A stretch of 64,000 nucleotides of DNA from NVTR01 sp965237505 (GTDB lineage Bacteria; Pseudomonadota; Alphaproteobacteria; Rhodobacterales; Rhodobacteraceae): contig CBDEFR010000004.1 of NCBI GenBank assembly GCA_965237505.1, positions 124,001 through 188,000 of the forward strand, written 5' to 3'. This document shows positions 9,354 through 19,098 of the stretch, piece by piece (within the stretch, counting starts at the first letter, position 1; each line of letters begins with the position of its first letter). The notes under the pieces were generated by a model that was not told where the DNA came from, did not search any database, and saw only the letters and a list, made by a program, of their open reading frames with translations. The position numbers and the translations under genes are program-made.

Positions 9354-9563
9354 GGTGGCTACTCTTTTGTGGCAGAGTCCGTGAGGACCGGTGTGAAGGG
9401 CGAAACCGTCGCTCCTTGTCTAGCCTGCGAACCGGACTGGCGGAAAGAGCCAAAATCTCCACCCGGTCAGAGCCAGATCATGCCAGCGCAGCGGCGATGT
9501 TTTCGGTATTCTGTCGGCTGAAATCGAGGAAGTGCGACGCGCGTGCCGCGCGTCGCGGGGCCT

Positions 9564-9636
9564 CCGGCGGGGATATTTGCAACATTTGGAAGATCACCAA
9601 TACTGGTTTCCAAATGTTGAAAATATCCCCCTGCGG
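9564..9636. repeat. intergenic inverted repeat of the GCCTCCGGCGGGGATATTT family
   Basis: In the 326-bp tpa-xsc gap, the left arm (9564-9590, CCGGCGGGGATATTTGCAAC then ATTTGGA) pairs with the right arm (9609-9636) across an 18-nt loop, leaving a few mismatches. It shares its core with 1731-1762 and 21958-22136. A transcript would fold into a long hairpin between tpa and xsc, a plausible attenuator or mRNA-stability element. The rest of the gap holds no gene I can see. Confidence 0.65.
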
Positions 9637-9679
9637 CGCGCAAATCGCACGCAGTGCCCATAAAATGCGCCGCAGGCAC

Positions 9680-11062
9680 TCAGCTGAATACTTTGGTCAG
9701 CGCCTTGTCGATGGCCGCGGTGATCTCGTCGATGTCGTCGGCGCTTGCGATCAGGGCCGGGCTGAGGCAGAGCGTGTTGTTGAAGCCGGGAACCGAGCGG
9801 TTGGTGACCCCGATGATCACCCCTTGGGCCATGCAGTCCGCAGTCACTGCTTGCGCCAGTTTTTCGTCGACCGGCTCCTTGGTGCTGCGATCGCTGACCA
9901 GCTCGGCGCCGACAAACAGGCCTTTGCCGCGCACGTCGCCGATCACCGCGTGCCGGTCCTGAAGCGCGCGCAGATTGTCGATCAGCCGGGCGCTCATTGC
10001 GGTGGTGTTGGCCAGCAGGTCTTCGTCTTCGATGATCCGCATGTTTTCCAGCGCTGCGGCCGGACCGGCGGTGCAGCCGCCGAAGGTCGAGATGTCGCGA
10101 AAATAGCTTAACGGATCGCCAGGGTCGTCCTTGAACATCTCGAACACCGCTTCGGTGGTGACCGCGCACGCGATCGCGGCGTAACCCGAGGCCACGCCCT
10201 TGGCCATAGTCACGAAATCGGGTTTGATGCCGTAGTGCTGGTAGCCGAACCATTTGCCGGTGCGGCCCAGGCCACAGACCACTTCGTCGATATGGATCAG
10301 GATGTCGTGCGCGCAGCAAATTTCCTGCACCCGGTCCCAATAGCCTGCAGGCGGGGGAATGACGCCGCCACCGGCGGTGACCGGTTCCAGGCAGATCGCG
10401 CCGATGGTGTCGGCACCTTCGCGCAGGATGACGTCCTCGATCACATCGGCAGCCGCGACCCCATAGCTTTCCGCATCCGGATACTGGTTGCGGTATTCCA
10501 GACAATGCGGCACCTGCACAAACCCCGGCGTGTAGGGGCCATACTGGGCGCCGCGCTCGGCCTGCCCGCCTGCTGACAGGGTGGTGATGGTGGTGCCGTG
10601 ATAGTCGCGGTCACGAAACAGGATCTTGGATTTTCTGCCACCGTGGTGGCGGTGCGAGATCTGGCGCACCATCTTGAACACTTTCTCGTTCGCTTCAGAG
10701 CCCGAGTTGGTGTAGTAAACCCGGCTGAGACCGGGCAATTTTTCGATCAGTTTTTCGGCATATCTGGACCCCGGGATCGAGCCTGCCGAGTTCGAAAAGA
10801 AGTTCATCTTGACCAATGCGTCGCGCACCGCGTCGGCAATGCTTTCGCGACCGTAGCCGACGTTGACAGTCCACACGCCGCCCGAAACCGCGTCCAGATA
10901 TTCGCGCCCGGTGGCGTCCCAGACCCGCATGCCCTTGCCTTCGACCATGATCTTTGGGTCGGTGGTTTCAAATGGTTTGTGCTGGATCAGGTGATGCCAC
11001 AGATGCGCGCGGTCGGCCTCGACCACATCCGAGATATCATTGGCAGACATATTTATGTTCAT
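9680..11062 (-). CDS. tpa: taurine-pyruvate aminotransferase
   Basis: 460 aa from ATG 11062 (MNINMSANDISD), chosen because the open frame upstream is not family-like and GAAGGA lies a few bases before it; MSANDIS at 11050 is an alternative. Class III PLP aminotransferase. It shows YYTNSGSEANEKVFKMVR (phosphate-binding), HIDEVVCGLGRTGKWFGYQ (PLP-ring Asp) and DFVTMAKGVASGYAAI with the Schiff-base lysine. It moves the amino group of taurine to pyruvate, giving sulfoacetaldehyde and alanine. It heads the minus-strand run tpa-xsc-ackA-soeABC, and that context decides the substrate among class III enzymes. Confidence 0.93.
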   Translation of the reverse strand: MNINMSANDISDVVEADRAHLWHHLIQHKPFETTDPKIMVEGKGMRVWDATGREYLDAVSGGVWTVNVGYGRESIADAVRDALVKMNFFSNSAGSIPGSRYAEKLIEKLPGLSRVYYTNSGSEANEKVFKMVRQISHRHHGGRKSKILFRDRDYHGTTITTLSAGGQAERGAQYGPYTPGFVQVPHCLEYRNQYPDAESYGVAAADVIEDVILREGADTIGAICLEPVTAGGGVIPPPAGYWDRVQEICCAHDILIHIDEVVCGLGRTGKWFGYQHYGIKPDFVTMAKGVASGYAAIACAVTTEAVFEMFKDDPGDPLSYFRDISTFGGCTAGPAAALENMRIIEDEDLLANTTAMSARLIDNLRALQDRHAVIGDVRGKGLFVGAELVSDRSTKEPVDEKLAQAVTADCMAQGVIIGVTNRSVPGFNNTLCLSPALIASADDIDEITAAIDKALTKVFS

Positions 11063-11103
11063 GGCGCGGGATCCTTCAAAATTGGCAATGCCTGACAGGC
11101 GGC

Positions 11104-11135
11104 ACAGAACAGGCATTTTTTGCAGTATACAGAAC
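11104..11135 (-). promoter_or_regulatory. direct repeats upstream of tpa, candidate regulator-binding site
   Basis: ACAGAAC occurs at 11104-11110 and 11129-11135, spaced 25 bp start to start, i.e. GTTCTGT direct repeats reading toward tpa and 42-73 bp before its start codon. Direct repeats are typical of MocR/TauR-type regulators of taurine genes, but no tauR gene lies in the window, so the assignment is speculative. Confidence 0.3.
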
Positions 11136-11263
11136 GCATATTGGCCGCGCCAGAGATAGGGCCAGATGCGGGCAGCGGATGCCGCCGGATTGCCGCGCCG
11201 GTTGACGGTAATATGGTGACAGGGCGGACTGGCCTTGTTAGGGACGGGCAGTGAGTTTCGATC

Positions 11264-11851
11264 GTGTTAAGGATTGCAGTGCTGGTTCGCGATACCCGGT
11301 TGCCGGGGCTGAAAATATTGACGCCTGAGCGGTTTGGCGATGCGCGCGGGTTCTTTAGCGAAAGCTACAGTCGCGCGCGCCTGGCGGAGCATGGGATAAT
11401 TTGCGAATTTGTGCAGGACAACCATTCGGTATCGGCGCAGGCCGGAACCGTGCGCGGGCTGCATTTTCAGGCCCCGCCGCACGCCCAGGCCAAGCTGATG
11501 CGCTGCGGGCGCGGGCGGCTGTTTGATGTGGCGGTGGATATCCGTGCAGGCTCGCCGACGTTCGCGCAGTGGGAAAGGGTTGATCTGAGCTTTGAGAATG
11601 GCCGGCAACTGTTTGTTCCGGAAGGGTTTCTGCATGGTTTTGTCACGCTGTAGCCGGACACCGAGATCATCTACAAATGCTCGGATTACTATGCGTCCGC
11701 GTGCGGGCGGGCGGTGCGGTTTGACGATCCGGCCATCGGCATTGACTGGGGAATCGACGCTGCAGATGTGGTGATGTCGGACAAGGACGCTGCCGCACCG
11801 CTGCTGGCCGATCTGGACAACCCGTTTGAATTTGACGGCGCTGCAGCCTGA
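11264..11851 (+). pseudogene. rfbC: dTDP-4-dehydrorhamnose 3,5-epimerase with internal amber codon
   Basis: The first 129 codons give a clear RmlC cupin: LKILTPERFGDARGFFSE, QDNHSVSAQAGTVRGLHFQ (catalytic His) and LFVPEGFLHGFVTL. A TAG then follows at 11651-11653. Beyond it the same frame continues with family sequence (PDTEIIYKCSDYYAS...AIGIDWGI) to a TGA at 11849-11851 that overlaps the rfbD start. A glutamate codon (GAG) is expected at the TAG, so one G-to-T change accounts for it. The fragment ends before the C-terminal part of the fold. Start GTG 11264 or GTG 11279. It is either a recent pseudogene or a base-call error. Confidence 0.85.
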
Positions 11852-12705
11852 TGACGATACTGGTTTTCGGCAAGACCGGTCAGGTGGCGCGCGAGCTGGC
11901 ACGTCTGCGCGACGTTAACGCCGTTGGCCGCGATGGCGCTGACCTGTCGGACCCGGCGGCCTGTGGCGCGCTGGTGCGCACGCTGGCGCCAAGCGCGGTA
12001 ATCAACGTGGCGGCCTATACGGATGTTGACGGCGCCGAGACCGACGAAGCTCTGGCGACAGTCATCAACGGCGACGCACCGGGCGCGATGGCGCGCGCAG
12101 CAGCAGAGCTGGCCATTCCGTTCGTGCATGTGTCCACCGATTACGTCTTTGACGGATCCGGCGAAACGCCTTGGCGGCCGTCGGACCAAACCCGCCCGAT
12201 CGGGGCCTATGGGCGGTCAAAGCTGGCCGGTGAGCTGGCGGTCGCGGCGGCGGGCGGAACGCACGCCATCTTGCGCACCTCCTGGGTGTTTTCGGCGCAT
12301 GGCAGCAATTTTGTGAAAACCATGCTGCGGCTTGGCCGCGAGAGCGATCAACTGCGCGTGGTGGCCGACCAGATCGGCGGGCCGACTCCGGCGGCGGCGA
12401 TTGCCGGTGCATTGTTGCGGATGGCGGACGGTATTTTTGACGGCGGCGCCGCGAGCGGCATTTACCATTTTGCCGGTGCGCCGTGGATCAGTTGGGCGGG
12501 ATTTGCGGAAGAGGTTTTTGCGCAGGCGGGCCTGAGCGTGGAGGTTCAGGGCATCGCGTCGCCTGCGTATCCGACGCCAGCCGGGCGACCGCCTAATTCC
12601 CGGCTGGAGTGCAGCGAACTTGGCCGCGTCTTTGGGATTGAGCCGCCGGACTGGCGGGCCGGGCTGGCGCAGGTTTTGGTGGATATGGGGTGCAAGACGC
12701 TTTGA
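11851..12705 (+). CDS. rfbD: dTDP-4-dehydrorhamnose reductase
   Basis: 284 aa, extended SDR, last step of dTDP-L-rhamnose synthesis with NAD(P)H. It starts TILVFGKTGQVARELA (cofactor-binding GxxGxxA), then VINVAAYTDVDGAE, HVSTDYVFDG, and the catalytic YGRSKLAGE (YxxxK) near residues 128-132. The ATG overlaps the rfbC stop. No lesion seen, which contrasts with both neighbours. About 330 bp of non-coding DNA separates it from rfbB. Confidence 0.93.
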   Translation: MTILVFGKTGQVARELARLRDVNAVGRDGADLSDPAACGALVRTLAPSAVINVAAYTDVDGAETDEALATVINGDAPGAMARAAAELAIPFVHVSTDYVFDGSGETPWRPSDQTRPIGAYGRSKLAGELAVAAAGGTHAILRTSWVFSAHGSNFVKTMLRLGRESDQLRVVADQIGGPTPAAAIAGALLRMADGIFDGGAASGIYHFAGAPWISWAGFAEEVFAQAGLSVEVQGIASPAYPTPAGRPPNSRLECSELGRVFGIEPPDWRAGLAQVLVDMGCKTL

Positions 12706-12769
12706 AGCATTACGGAGAATGCTGGATCACCGCATCAAACCTGGGGGTCCCAAAAAAGGCGCAACAAAG

Positions 12770-12858
12770 GGCAGCGTCCGGTCCGAGGGGTGGGCGTGAA
12801 GCGCCCGCCCCGTGGGGCGGAATGGGCGCTGCCCGGCCCGCTGGGCCGGGCAAAGTGA
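12770..12858. other. GC-rich palindrome cluster in the rfbD-rfbB gap
   Basis: The 327-bp gap 12706-13032 contains stacked inverted repeats. GGGCAGCG (12770) pairs with CGCTGCCC (about 12827), enclosing GGGCG..CGCCC and CCGCCCC-GT-GGGGCGG; CGGCCCG-CTG-GGGCCGG-type pairing follows. It could form a branched RNA or a terminator between rfbD and rfbB. No ORF is evident in the gap. Confidence 0.4.
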
Positions 12859-13032
12859 AAAATCCATCCAAAGGCTTGTCGTAATGCTGTAGCTGTGGCG
12901 CGCAAGAATGGCCCGGCGCGGTTGGGGCCGTGGCAAACCCGGATGACGTGCAAATTGCGCAGGCTTGTCATAGTCTCGCCGGGATAGCGGATTAACCGCT
13001 GACATAAACCACTGCAAAGGTGTGCAAAAAAA

Positions 13033-14111
13033 ATGAAAATACTGGTGACAGGTGGTGCCGGGTTCATCGGCTCGGCGGTGGTCCGCCAAGCGGTTGCTGG
13101 CGGTCACGCGGTGGTTAATGTTGACGCGCTGACCTACGCGGCCTGTCTGGACAATGTGGCATCGGTCGCCGATAGCCCGCTTTACCGGTTTGAGCACGCC
13201 GACATTCGCGACGGCAAGGCCCTGGCGCGGATTTTTGCGCGCCACTGTCCCGACGCGGTCATCCATCTGGCCGCCGAAAGCCATGTGGATCGGTCAATCG
13301 ATGCACCGGCGGCGTTTGTCGACACCAATGTCACCGGCACATTTCGCCTGCTGCAAGCGGCGCGCCGCTATTGGCAGGATGCCGGCAAGCCTGCCGGGTT
13401 CCGGTTCCATCATGTCTCGACCGACGAGGTGTACGGGTCCTTGGGCGCTGAGGGGCGGTTCAGCGAAGAGTCTCCCTATGCCCCGACCAGCCCCTATTCG
13501 GCGTCCAAAGCAGCCAGCGATCATCTGGTCCGGGCCTGGCACGAAACTTATGGACTGCCGGTTGTGATTACGAATTGTTCCAACAATTACGGGCCTTCCA
13601 ATTTCCTGAAAAGCTCATCCCGGTGATCATTCTGAAAGCGCTGGCCGGTGAGGCGATCCCGATTTACGGGGCCGGGCAACAGGTGCGCGACTGGTTATAT
13701 GTTGAAGATCACGCCGACGCATTGTTGTGCGTGCTGGCGCGCGGGCAGTTTGGGCGGACCTATAATATCGGCGACCAGAACGAGGCCACCAACATCGATG
13801 TCGCGCGGATGATTTGCGCCATTCTCGACGAAAAACGGCCCGCAAAACGCGCGTACGGCGATCTGATCACATTTGTCGATGACCGCCCGGGCCATGATCT
13901 GCGCTATGCCATCGATCCGAGCCGGATCCGCGAAGAACTGGGCTGGCGCGCATCGCGGACATTATCGCAAGGTTTGGAGCTGACCGTCACTTGGTTTCTG
14001 GAACACCAGGGACTGGTGGCGGGCGCTGCAGGGCCGCGACGGCGTTGGCCAACGGCTTGGTACGACACGCGCCGACTGGCGCAAGACGGCGATATGAGGG
14101 GGCAGGCGTGA
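13033..14111 (+). pseudogene. rfbB: dTDP-glucose 4,6-dehydratase, frameshifted
   Basis: The N-terminal frame (13033-13626) gives KILVTGGAGFIGSAVVR, HLAAESHVDRSID, HVSTDEVYGSLG and the catalytic YSASKAASDH. The C-terminal frame (up to 14111) gives QFPEKLIPVIILKAL, YGAGQQVRDWLYVEDHA, YNIGDQNE and DRPGHDLRYAIDP. Family members read NCSNNYGPYQFPEKLIP; here a single base is missing around 13597-13602 (GGCCTTCCAATTT), so translation leaves frame after GPSN. Both halves otherwise look normal, total about 358 codons. The stop overlaps the GTG start of rfbA. Confidence 0.88.
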
Positions 14112-14998
14112 CACAGCGCAAAGGTATCATTCTGGCGGGCGGGTCGGGAACGCGGCTTTATCCGGTGACGCTGGGGGCCTCCAAGCAACTGCTGGCGATC
14201 TATGACAAGCCGATGATATATTTCCCGATCTCGACGCTGATGTTCGCCGGGGTCCGGGAGATTGCGGTAATCACCACGCCAGAGGATCAGGGTCAGTTCA
14301 AACGGGTTCTGGGGGACGGGTCGCAATGGGGATTGCGGCTTGAATACATCGTGCAGCATTCGCCGGACGGCTTGGCGCAGGCGTTTATTCTGGCCGAGGA
14401 TTTTCTGGCCGGTGCCGCCTCGGTTCTGGTGCTTGGCGACAACATATTTTTTGGCGATGGCCTGCGGGAACTACTTGAAAGTGCTGATGCAAAGCCTTGC
14501 GGGGGCACGGTTTTCGGCTATCTGGTGTCAGACCCGACACGCTATGGCGTGGTTGGGTTTGACGCAGACGGCAAAGTGAACTCGATCGTCGAGAAGCCCA
14601 ACGTTCCAGCGTCGAAATACGCCGTCACGGGCCTGTATTTTCTGGATGAGAGCGCGCCGGAACGCGCCAGACGGGTGGTCCCGTCGGAACGTGGCGAGCT
14701 GGAGATCACGACGCTGCTGGAGATGTATCTGGCCGAAGGATTGCTGACGGTGGAACGTATGGGGCGCGGCTATGCCCGGCTGGATATCGGCACCCATGAC
14801 AGTCTGCTGGACGCCAGCAATTTTGTGCGCACGCTGGAGCGGCGGCAGGGGCTGCAGGTGAGCTCGCCCGACGAGATTGCCTTTGCCAAGGGCTGGATCG
14901 ATGCCGACGCCCTGCGGGCGCGCGCCGCTGCGTTCAACAAGAACAGCTATGGCGTCTATCTGTCGTCACTGGCCGAGGGCGGCGATGGCGAGCTTTGA
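14108..14998 (+). CDS. rfbA: glucose-1-phosphate thymidylyltransferase
   Basis: 296 aa from GTG 14108, which overlaps the rfbB stop; an upstream start in the same frame would add 39 non-family residues. Nucleotidyltransferase motifs: KGIILAGGSGTRLYPVT (residues 5-21), YDKPMIYFPISTLM, VLGDNIFFGDGL and GFDADGKVNSIVEKPN. It makes dTDP-glucose from glucose-1-phosphate and dTTP, the first committed step to dTDP-rhamnose. It is intact although rfbB and rfbC are broken. Confidence 0.94.
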   Translation: MTQRKGIILAGGSGTRLYPVTLGASKQLLAIYDKPMIYFPISTLMFAGVREIAVITTPEDQGQFKRVLGDGSQWGLRLEYIVQHSPDGLAQAFILAEDFLAGAASVLVLGDNIFFGDGLRELLESADAKPCGGTVFGYLVSDPTRYGVVGFDADGKVNSIVEKPNVPASKYAVTGLYFLDESAPERARRVVPSERGELEITTLLEMYLAEGLLTVERMGRGYARLDIGTHDSLLDASNFVRTLERRQGLQVSSPDEIAFAKGWIDADALRARAAAFNKNSYGVYLSSLAEGGDGEL

Positions 14999-15022
14999 TC
15001 AGGGCGGGGACGGCGAAATTGA

Positions 15023-17765
15023 TCAGCCGAAGGCAAAGCTGTTGGCCAGGATCGAAAGATCGCTGATGTCTTCGATGATGATACTGTCGCCGCTGCCGAA
15101 ATCCAGAACCGCATCGGTGCCGATTAACGTGGCGTAATCGGCCAGCACTGCCGCGCCGGTGGCCGGGGTGCTGCCCAACAGGCTGGTGGCAAGCTCGATC
15201 AGGTCAAGGCTGGCGTCAAAATCCGGCACGGTGTCGGCTCCGTAGCCGGTTTTGAACACAAACACGTCGGCGCCCAATCCACCGGCCAGCAGGTCATTGC
15301 CGGTGCCGCCGTCCAGCCGGTCAGCGCCAGCGCCGCCCAAAAAGATGATCATTTCCTGCCGCCCCGTTCAACGCGTCGTCGCCGCCGTTGCCAATCAGCC
15401 GGTTGTCAGCGCTGTTCCCGGTGATCAGGTCGTTGTATGGTGATCCGGCAACATCCTCGATCGACACAAAACTGTGCCCGCGGCAATGCCAGTGTTTGCG
15501 GCGCTGTTGGTCAGATCGATTGTAAGACCTTGTTTGGACATCATATATTGCGCACGGTCGGTGCCGCTGCCACCATCCAGCAGGTCGCCGCCAGCGCCGC
15601 CTTCTAAAACGTCATCGCCCGCGCCGCCATACAGCGCATCATCACCGCCGCGACCCACCAGCCAGTCATCATCACCGTTGCCCCAGAGCGAATTGTCACC
15701 TGAGTCACCGTAAAGCGCGTCGCTTTGGGCCGAGCCTGAAAGGTCTTCGATTGACGAAAAGCTGTCACCGCTGGCCTCGCCGCTGTTGCGCCCCTGATAG
15801 AGTAGATCGACGTGCACGCTGTCTGGCGCGCTTGCATAGCTGGCGGTATCGGTCTGGTCGCCGCCGATCAGCAGGTCAGCCCCGGCGCCGCCGATCAGCA
15901 CGTCATTGCCAAAGCCGCCGTCAAGCGTGTCACTGCCGTTTTGCCCCAAAAGCGTTCGGGTGCTGCGGAGCCGCTGATCTGGTCGTCAAAACCGGTGCCG
16001 CTGATCACTTCAACCGAACTCAGCGTATCGCCAGCGGCGTCACCGGTGTTGAGCGCCATATTCTGCAGATCAATCACCAGCCCGGCAGCCGCGGTGGCGT
16101 AATCGGCGGTGTCGATGCCGGTGCCGCCATAAAGCGCGTCGGCACCCGGACCGCCGATCAGCACGTCGTCGCCGCCGTTGCCGGTCAGGATGTCGTCAAG
16201 GTTGGTGCCGACCAGCGTGTCGTTGCCGCTGGTTCCGATCTGCGTCTGCCCGCCACCCGCGCCGCCGCCACTGGTGGCCAGAACCAATGCCGGGCGGTCG
16301 ACGTTGAAAGGGTTGGTCACGGTCAGATCCGCCAGGCTGAGCGGGTTACCGTCAGAAGAATAGATGGTGAGAACCTCGCCCTGAAAGGTCAGGGTTGCGC
16401 CAAAGAACGTCGAAACATGGCCGAGCGCCTGCACATCATAGAGTAGCGGATAAAACGACAGATCGAGCGCGTCCAGCCCGCGCTCGAAATCCTGAATGAT
16501 GTCGTTGGCGCCATCCGGGTCGAACGTGAAGACATCGGCGCCGGTGCCGCCGGTCAGGCTGTCGCTGTCGGCGCCATCGACAATAATGTCGGCTCCGCCC
16601 GCACCTGAAAGCGTATCATCGCCATCGCCGCCCAGTATCATGTCGTCCAGCGCCGTGCCGGTCAAAACGTCTGCACCGGACGAGCCGATGAACGTGGTGC
16701 CAAGCGCCGACAAGTCATAAGTAAAGTGGGTCAGACCGACCTCGGTGCTTGAAGACAGGAACAAATGCAGGTCGGTGCCGTCCATGCCAAGGGCGGCGGC
16801 GGACACATTGTTCAGCGCCGTGGCACTGGTGTCGGCATATGTGGCCAGGTGATGCAGGCGTCCGTCCGGGCGCACCTGGAACAGCGAAAACCCGTCGTCA
16901 CTGCCCGCTGCCAGCACGAATACCGCATCGCCGACAGTGACGGTTTCAACAATCGATGTGTTGTCAAATCGAGTGTTCAGATCATCCAGCACGTGGTCGG
17001 TGGCGGTGAAGCTGCCGTCAGCCTCGAGCCGCAGCACGCTGAGCGAGGCGCTGTCGGAACTGCCGATCACCAGATAGGGCTGGCCATCAAGCATGATCGG
17101 GCTGAGGGCCACCGGGGTGTTGATGCCAAGGCCGTCGGCAGCGCCGAAACTGCCGAAATGGGTCAGCACGCCGGATGCGTCCTGGGTGTAACTTTCGACG
17201 CTGTTGGTGGCCAGCGAGGTGCCGAGTATCCAGGTGCTGCCATAGACCGTCACTGTGGCGAGATCCGAGATCTGGCCGACCGAGGCGTCGGGGGCCGGGG
17301 TGACCGGGCTCAGCGATCCGTCGCCGATTTGTTGAAAGATCGCCAGCCCGGCCGCGTCCGGGCGGCTGGAAATCATGTAGGTGGTGCCAGCGATGTTCTA
17401 GTGCCGATCAGCGCCACCATGTCGTTGGCCTGGCCGCTGTTCAGTGAGGTAAGATAGGTTGCGTCCTGCATCTCCCCGGGTGAGACATTCAGCGCCTCGC
17501 TTAGACGCGAGACCGAGAGGTTCAGGGTGACGGTTCCATAATCGGCGCTTTCAAAGCCGTCCGTGGCCGCGCCAAGAAAGCTTTGCGACAAGAAATTTGC
17601 AGTGCCGGAGATGGCGAAATCGACCAGCCGGGCAGAGGTGTTTGACCCGGCAAACGCACTGAGCGACATGCCTGAAACGTCAATCGTCAGGGATATGTCC
17701 AGAATATCTGCGCCATATGGCAGAAACGGTGCGGTCACCGTTTCCACATGGAATAGCTGTGTCAT
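15023..17765 (-). pseudogene. RTX (hemolysin-type Ca-binding) exoprotein gene with several frameshifts
   Basis: Read across frame breaks, this encodes about 910 residues. The N-terminal 130 aa run from 17765 to about 17390. A beta-propeller-like central part follows (ISDLATVTVYGSTWIL..., 17376 to about 16700). Then come many glycine/aspartate nonapeptides of the type GGDGDDTLSGAGGADI and GGTGIDTADY, and a C-terminus (DFGSGDSIIIEDISDLSILA) like type I secretion signals. Breaks lie near 17390, 15945 and 15345, with further loss near 15430. Such proteins are exported by ABC-type systems, but no exporter genes lie next to it. The function of the exoprotein is not recognisable. Confidence 0.85.
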
Positions 17766-17877
17766 GTTCCACCACCGGTATTGGCATCCCCACGATGCCC
17801 GGCAGAGCCTGCCGCAAGGTGATTAATGAAGCGTCGCCGGAATATGGCGAAACTTAGTGGATTAGTTAGGATTGGGC

Positions 17878-19067
17878 CTTACCACCCTTCAAAAAATCCA
17901 AACTTGCCATAATTTAGGGATTTTCTCATATCCTATGAAGCATCTGCGCAGGAACCGCAGGCCCTGTTTGAAGAGGGAGCAGAGTGATCTTCGGGTTTTG
18001 CGAATCCCCTTTTTTCGCCGCTTTCGGCGACTATTTGTTCATCTGCTGCGCCCGTTGAAACCGCCCAGTACATGGCTATTGCCATGACAAGGATAAGCCT
18101 TTCCAGTCGGTCTGGCTTTTTGATTTGGCTTTGCGCGATGCCAAATCCACGGGTCTTGAAGTCCGAGAACATAGCTTCAATACCCCATCGCATTCCATAA
18201 TCGAGAACCGTGTATTGTGAAGGCTTTGCATTCATAGCGATGATCCAGGGCTCAGGGTGACCATCGTCGTGCAATACTCCGATATTCGTAAACACACCTG
18301 ATCCATAAAGTTCCGCGTTTATAAGCCCTTGCGGCATCAGCTCCCTGATTTCAATGCAAGACAGCTCGCCACCTTGGTGCTGCAAAGTCAGGTTGCCCTT
18401 CAGGCGAATACGATATCCCCAACCAGCGTCCTGACACCAATGGATTAACCTTTCTGTGCCATAAAATCGATCACCCGTTAACATGACATCAGCCCCTTCA
18501 GGCATCCAATCCTGAATGCTGTCCAGTAACTCTTTTTGGAGAGAAAACCCAATATTGCCTTTTGTCTTGCGCACGCGCCAAGCCACAGGCAAGGCGCGAT
18601 CACGCATGCGCACTGACAGCATCAAGACTTCATGTCCGTCATTGATATGGCTTTGATCCATCATCAAAACGATGGTCTCTCCGTTGGAGGCCAAACGGGT
18701 GAATACATCTCCAGCATAGGCCTGCATGATTTCCGCGCAATCAATGTGGGAATTGCTCAAAACACGGGAACCATACTGGTACCGATGATCTTTTGTGCCG
18801 ATGTGACGCGGTAAAGCCGCCGATAATTCCATCAAATTCGCACTTCGCACATCAAGAACGATGCTCGAAAGCAGTGTAAGGCCTTCGCAGCGGGATTTAT
18901 GAAACTTTGGAAGCCGCTCTATAAAATCAGCCTTGATAGCTTCGTTTACCCCAGAAAAACCCAATGAAACAACCATACAACATCTCCAATCCTATAACAG
19001 GAGACTCCTTGAATCACAGCATGTGGACAGATGGCAAGCTTAATTCGCTAAATTGAAGGGTGGTAAG
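17878..19067 (-). mobile_element. IS4-family insertion sequence, copy A
   Basis: 1190 bp with terminal inverted repeats CTTACCACCCTTCAA. It is bounded on both sides by a perfect 9-bp target duplication GGATTGGGC (17869-17877 and 19068-19076). It carries one transposase. The intact duplication shows a simple insertion, in the space between the RTX gene and the carnitine operon. Copy B at 29280-30469 is nearly identical and in opposite orientation. Confidence 0.95.
17933..18976 (-). CDS. IS4-family transposase (copy A)
   Basis: 347 aa DDE transposase. MMDQSH and LTGDRFYGT supply the two aspartates. YGMRWGIEAMFSDFK fits the Y-x2-R-x3-E-x6-K signature of the IS4 family and carries the glutamate. 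It appears complete. The copy at 29371-30414 differs by one residue that I can see (His/Tyr in LTLQ-x-QGGE), which points to recent transposition. Confidence 0.93.
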   Translation of the reverse strand: MVVSLGFSGVNEAIKADFIERLPKFHKSRCEGLTLLSSIVLDVRSANLMELSAALPRHIGTKDHRYQYGSRVLSNSHIDCAEIMQAYAGDVFTRLASNGETIVLMMDQSHINDGHEVLMLSVRMRDRALPVAWRVRKTKGNIGFSLQKELLDSIQDWMPEGADVMLTGDRFYGTERLIHWCQDAGWGYRIRLKGNLTLQHQGGELSCIEIRELMPQGLINAELYGSGVFTNIGVLHDDGHPEPWIIAMNAKPSQYTVLDYGMRWGIEAMFSDFKTRGFGIAQSQIKKPDRLERLILVMAIAMYWAVSTGAADEQIVAESGEKRGFAKPEDHSAPSSNRACGSCADAS

Positions 19068-19098
19068 GGATTGGGCGAAATAAATGACCCCGCGCGGC

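Noticed and set aside
7584..9521. Plus-strand ORFs opposite xsc
   Set aside because: Antisense shadows with no recognisable domains or plausible start sites.
15850..16700. Regularly repeated short units that might suggest a CRISPR array
   Set aside because: They are RTX nonapeptide codons in the minus-strand frame, with degenerate 27-bp periodicity and no unique spacers. No CRISPR array is present in the window.
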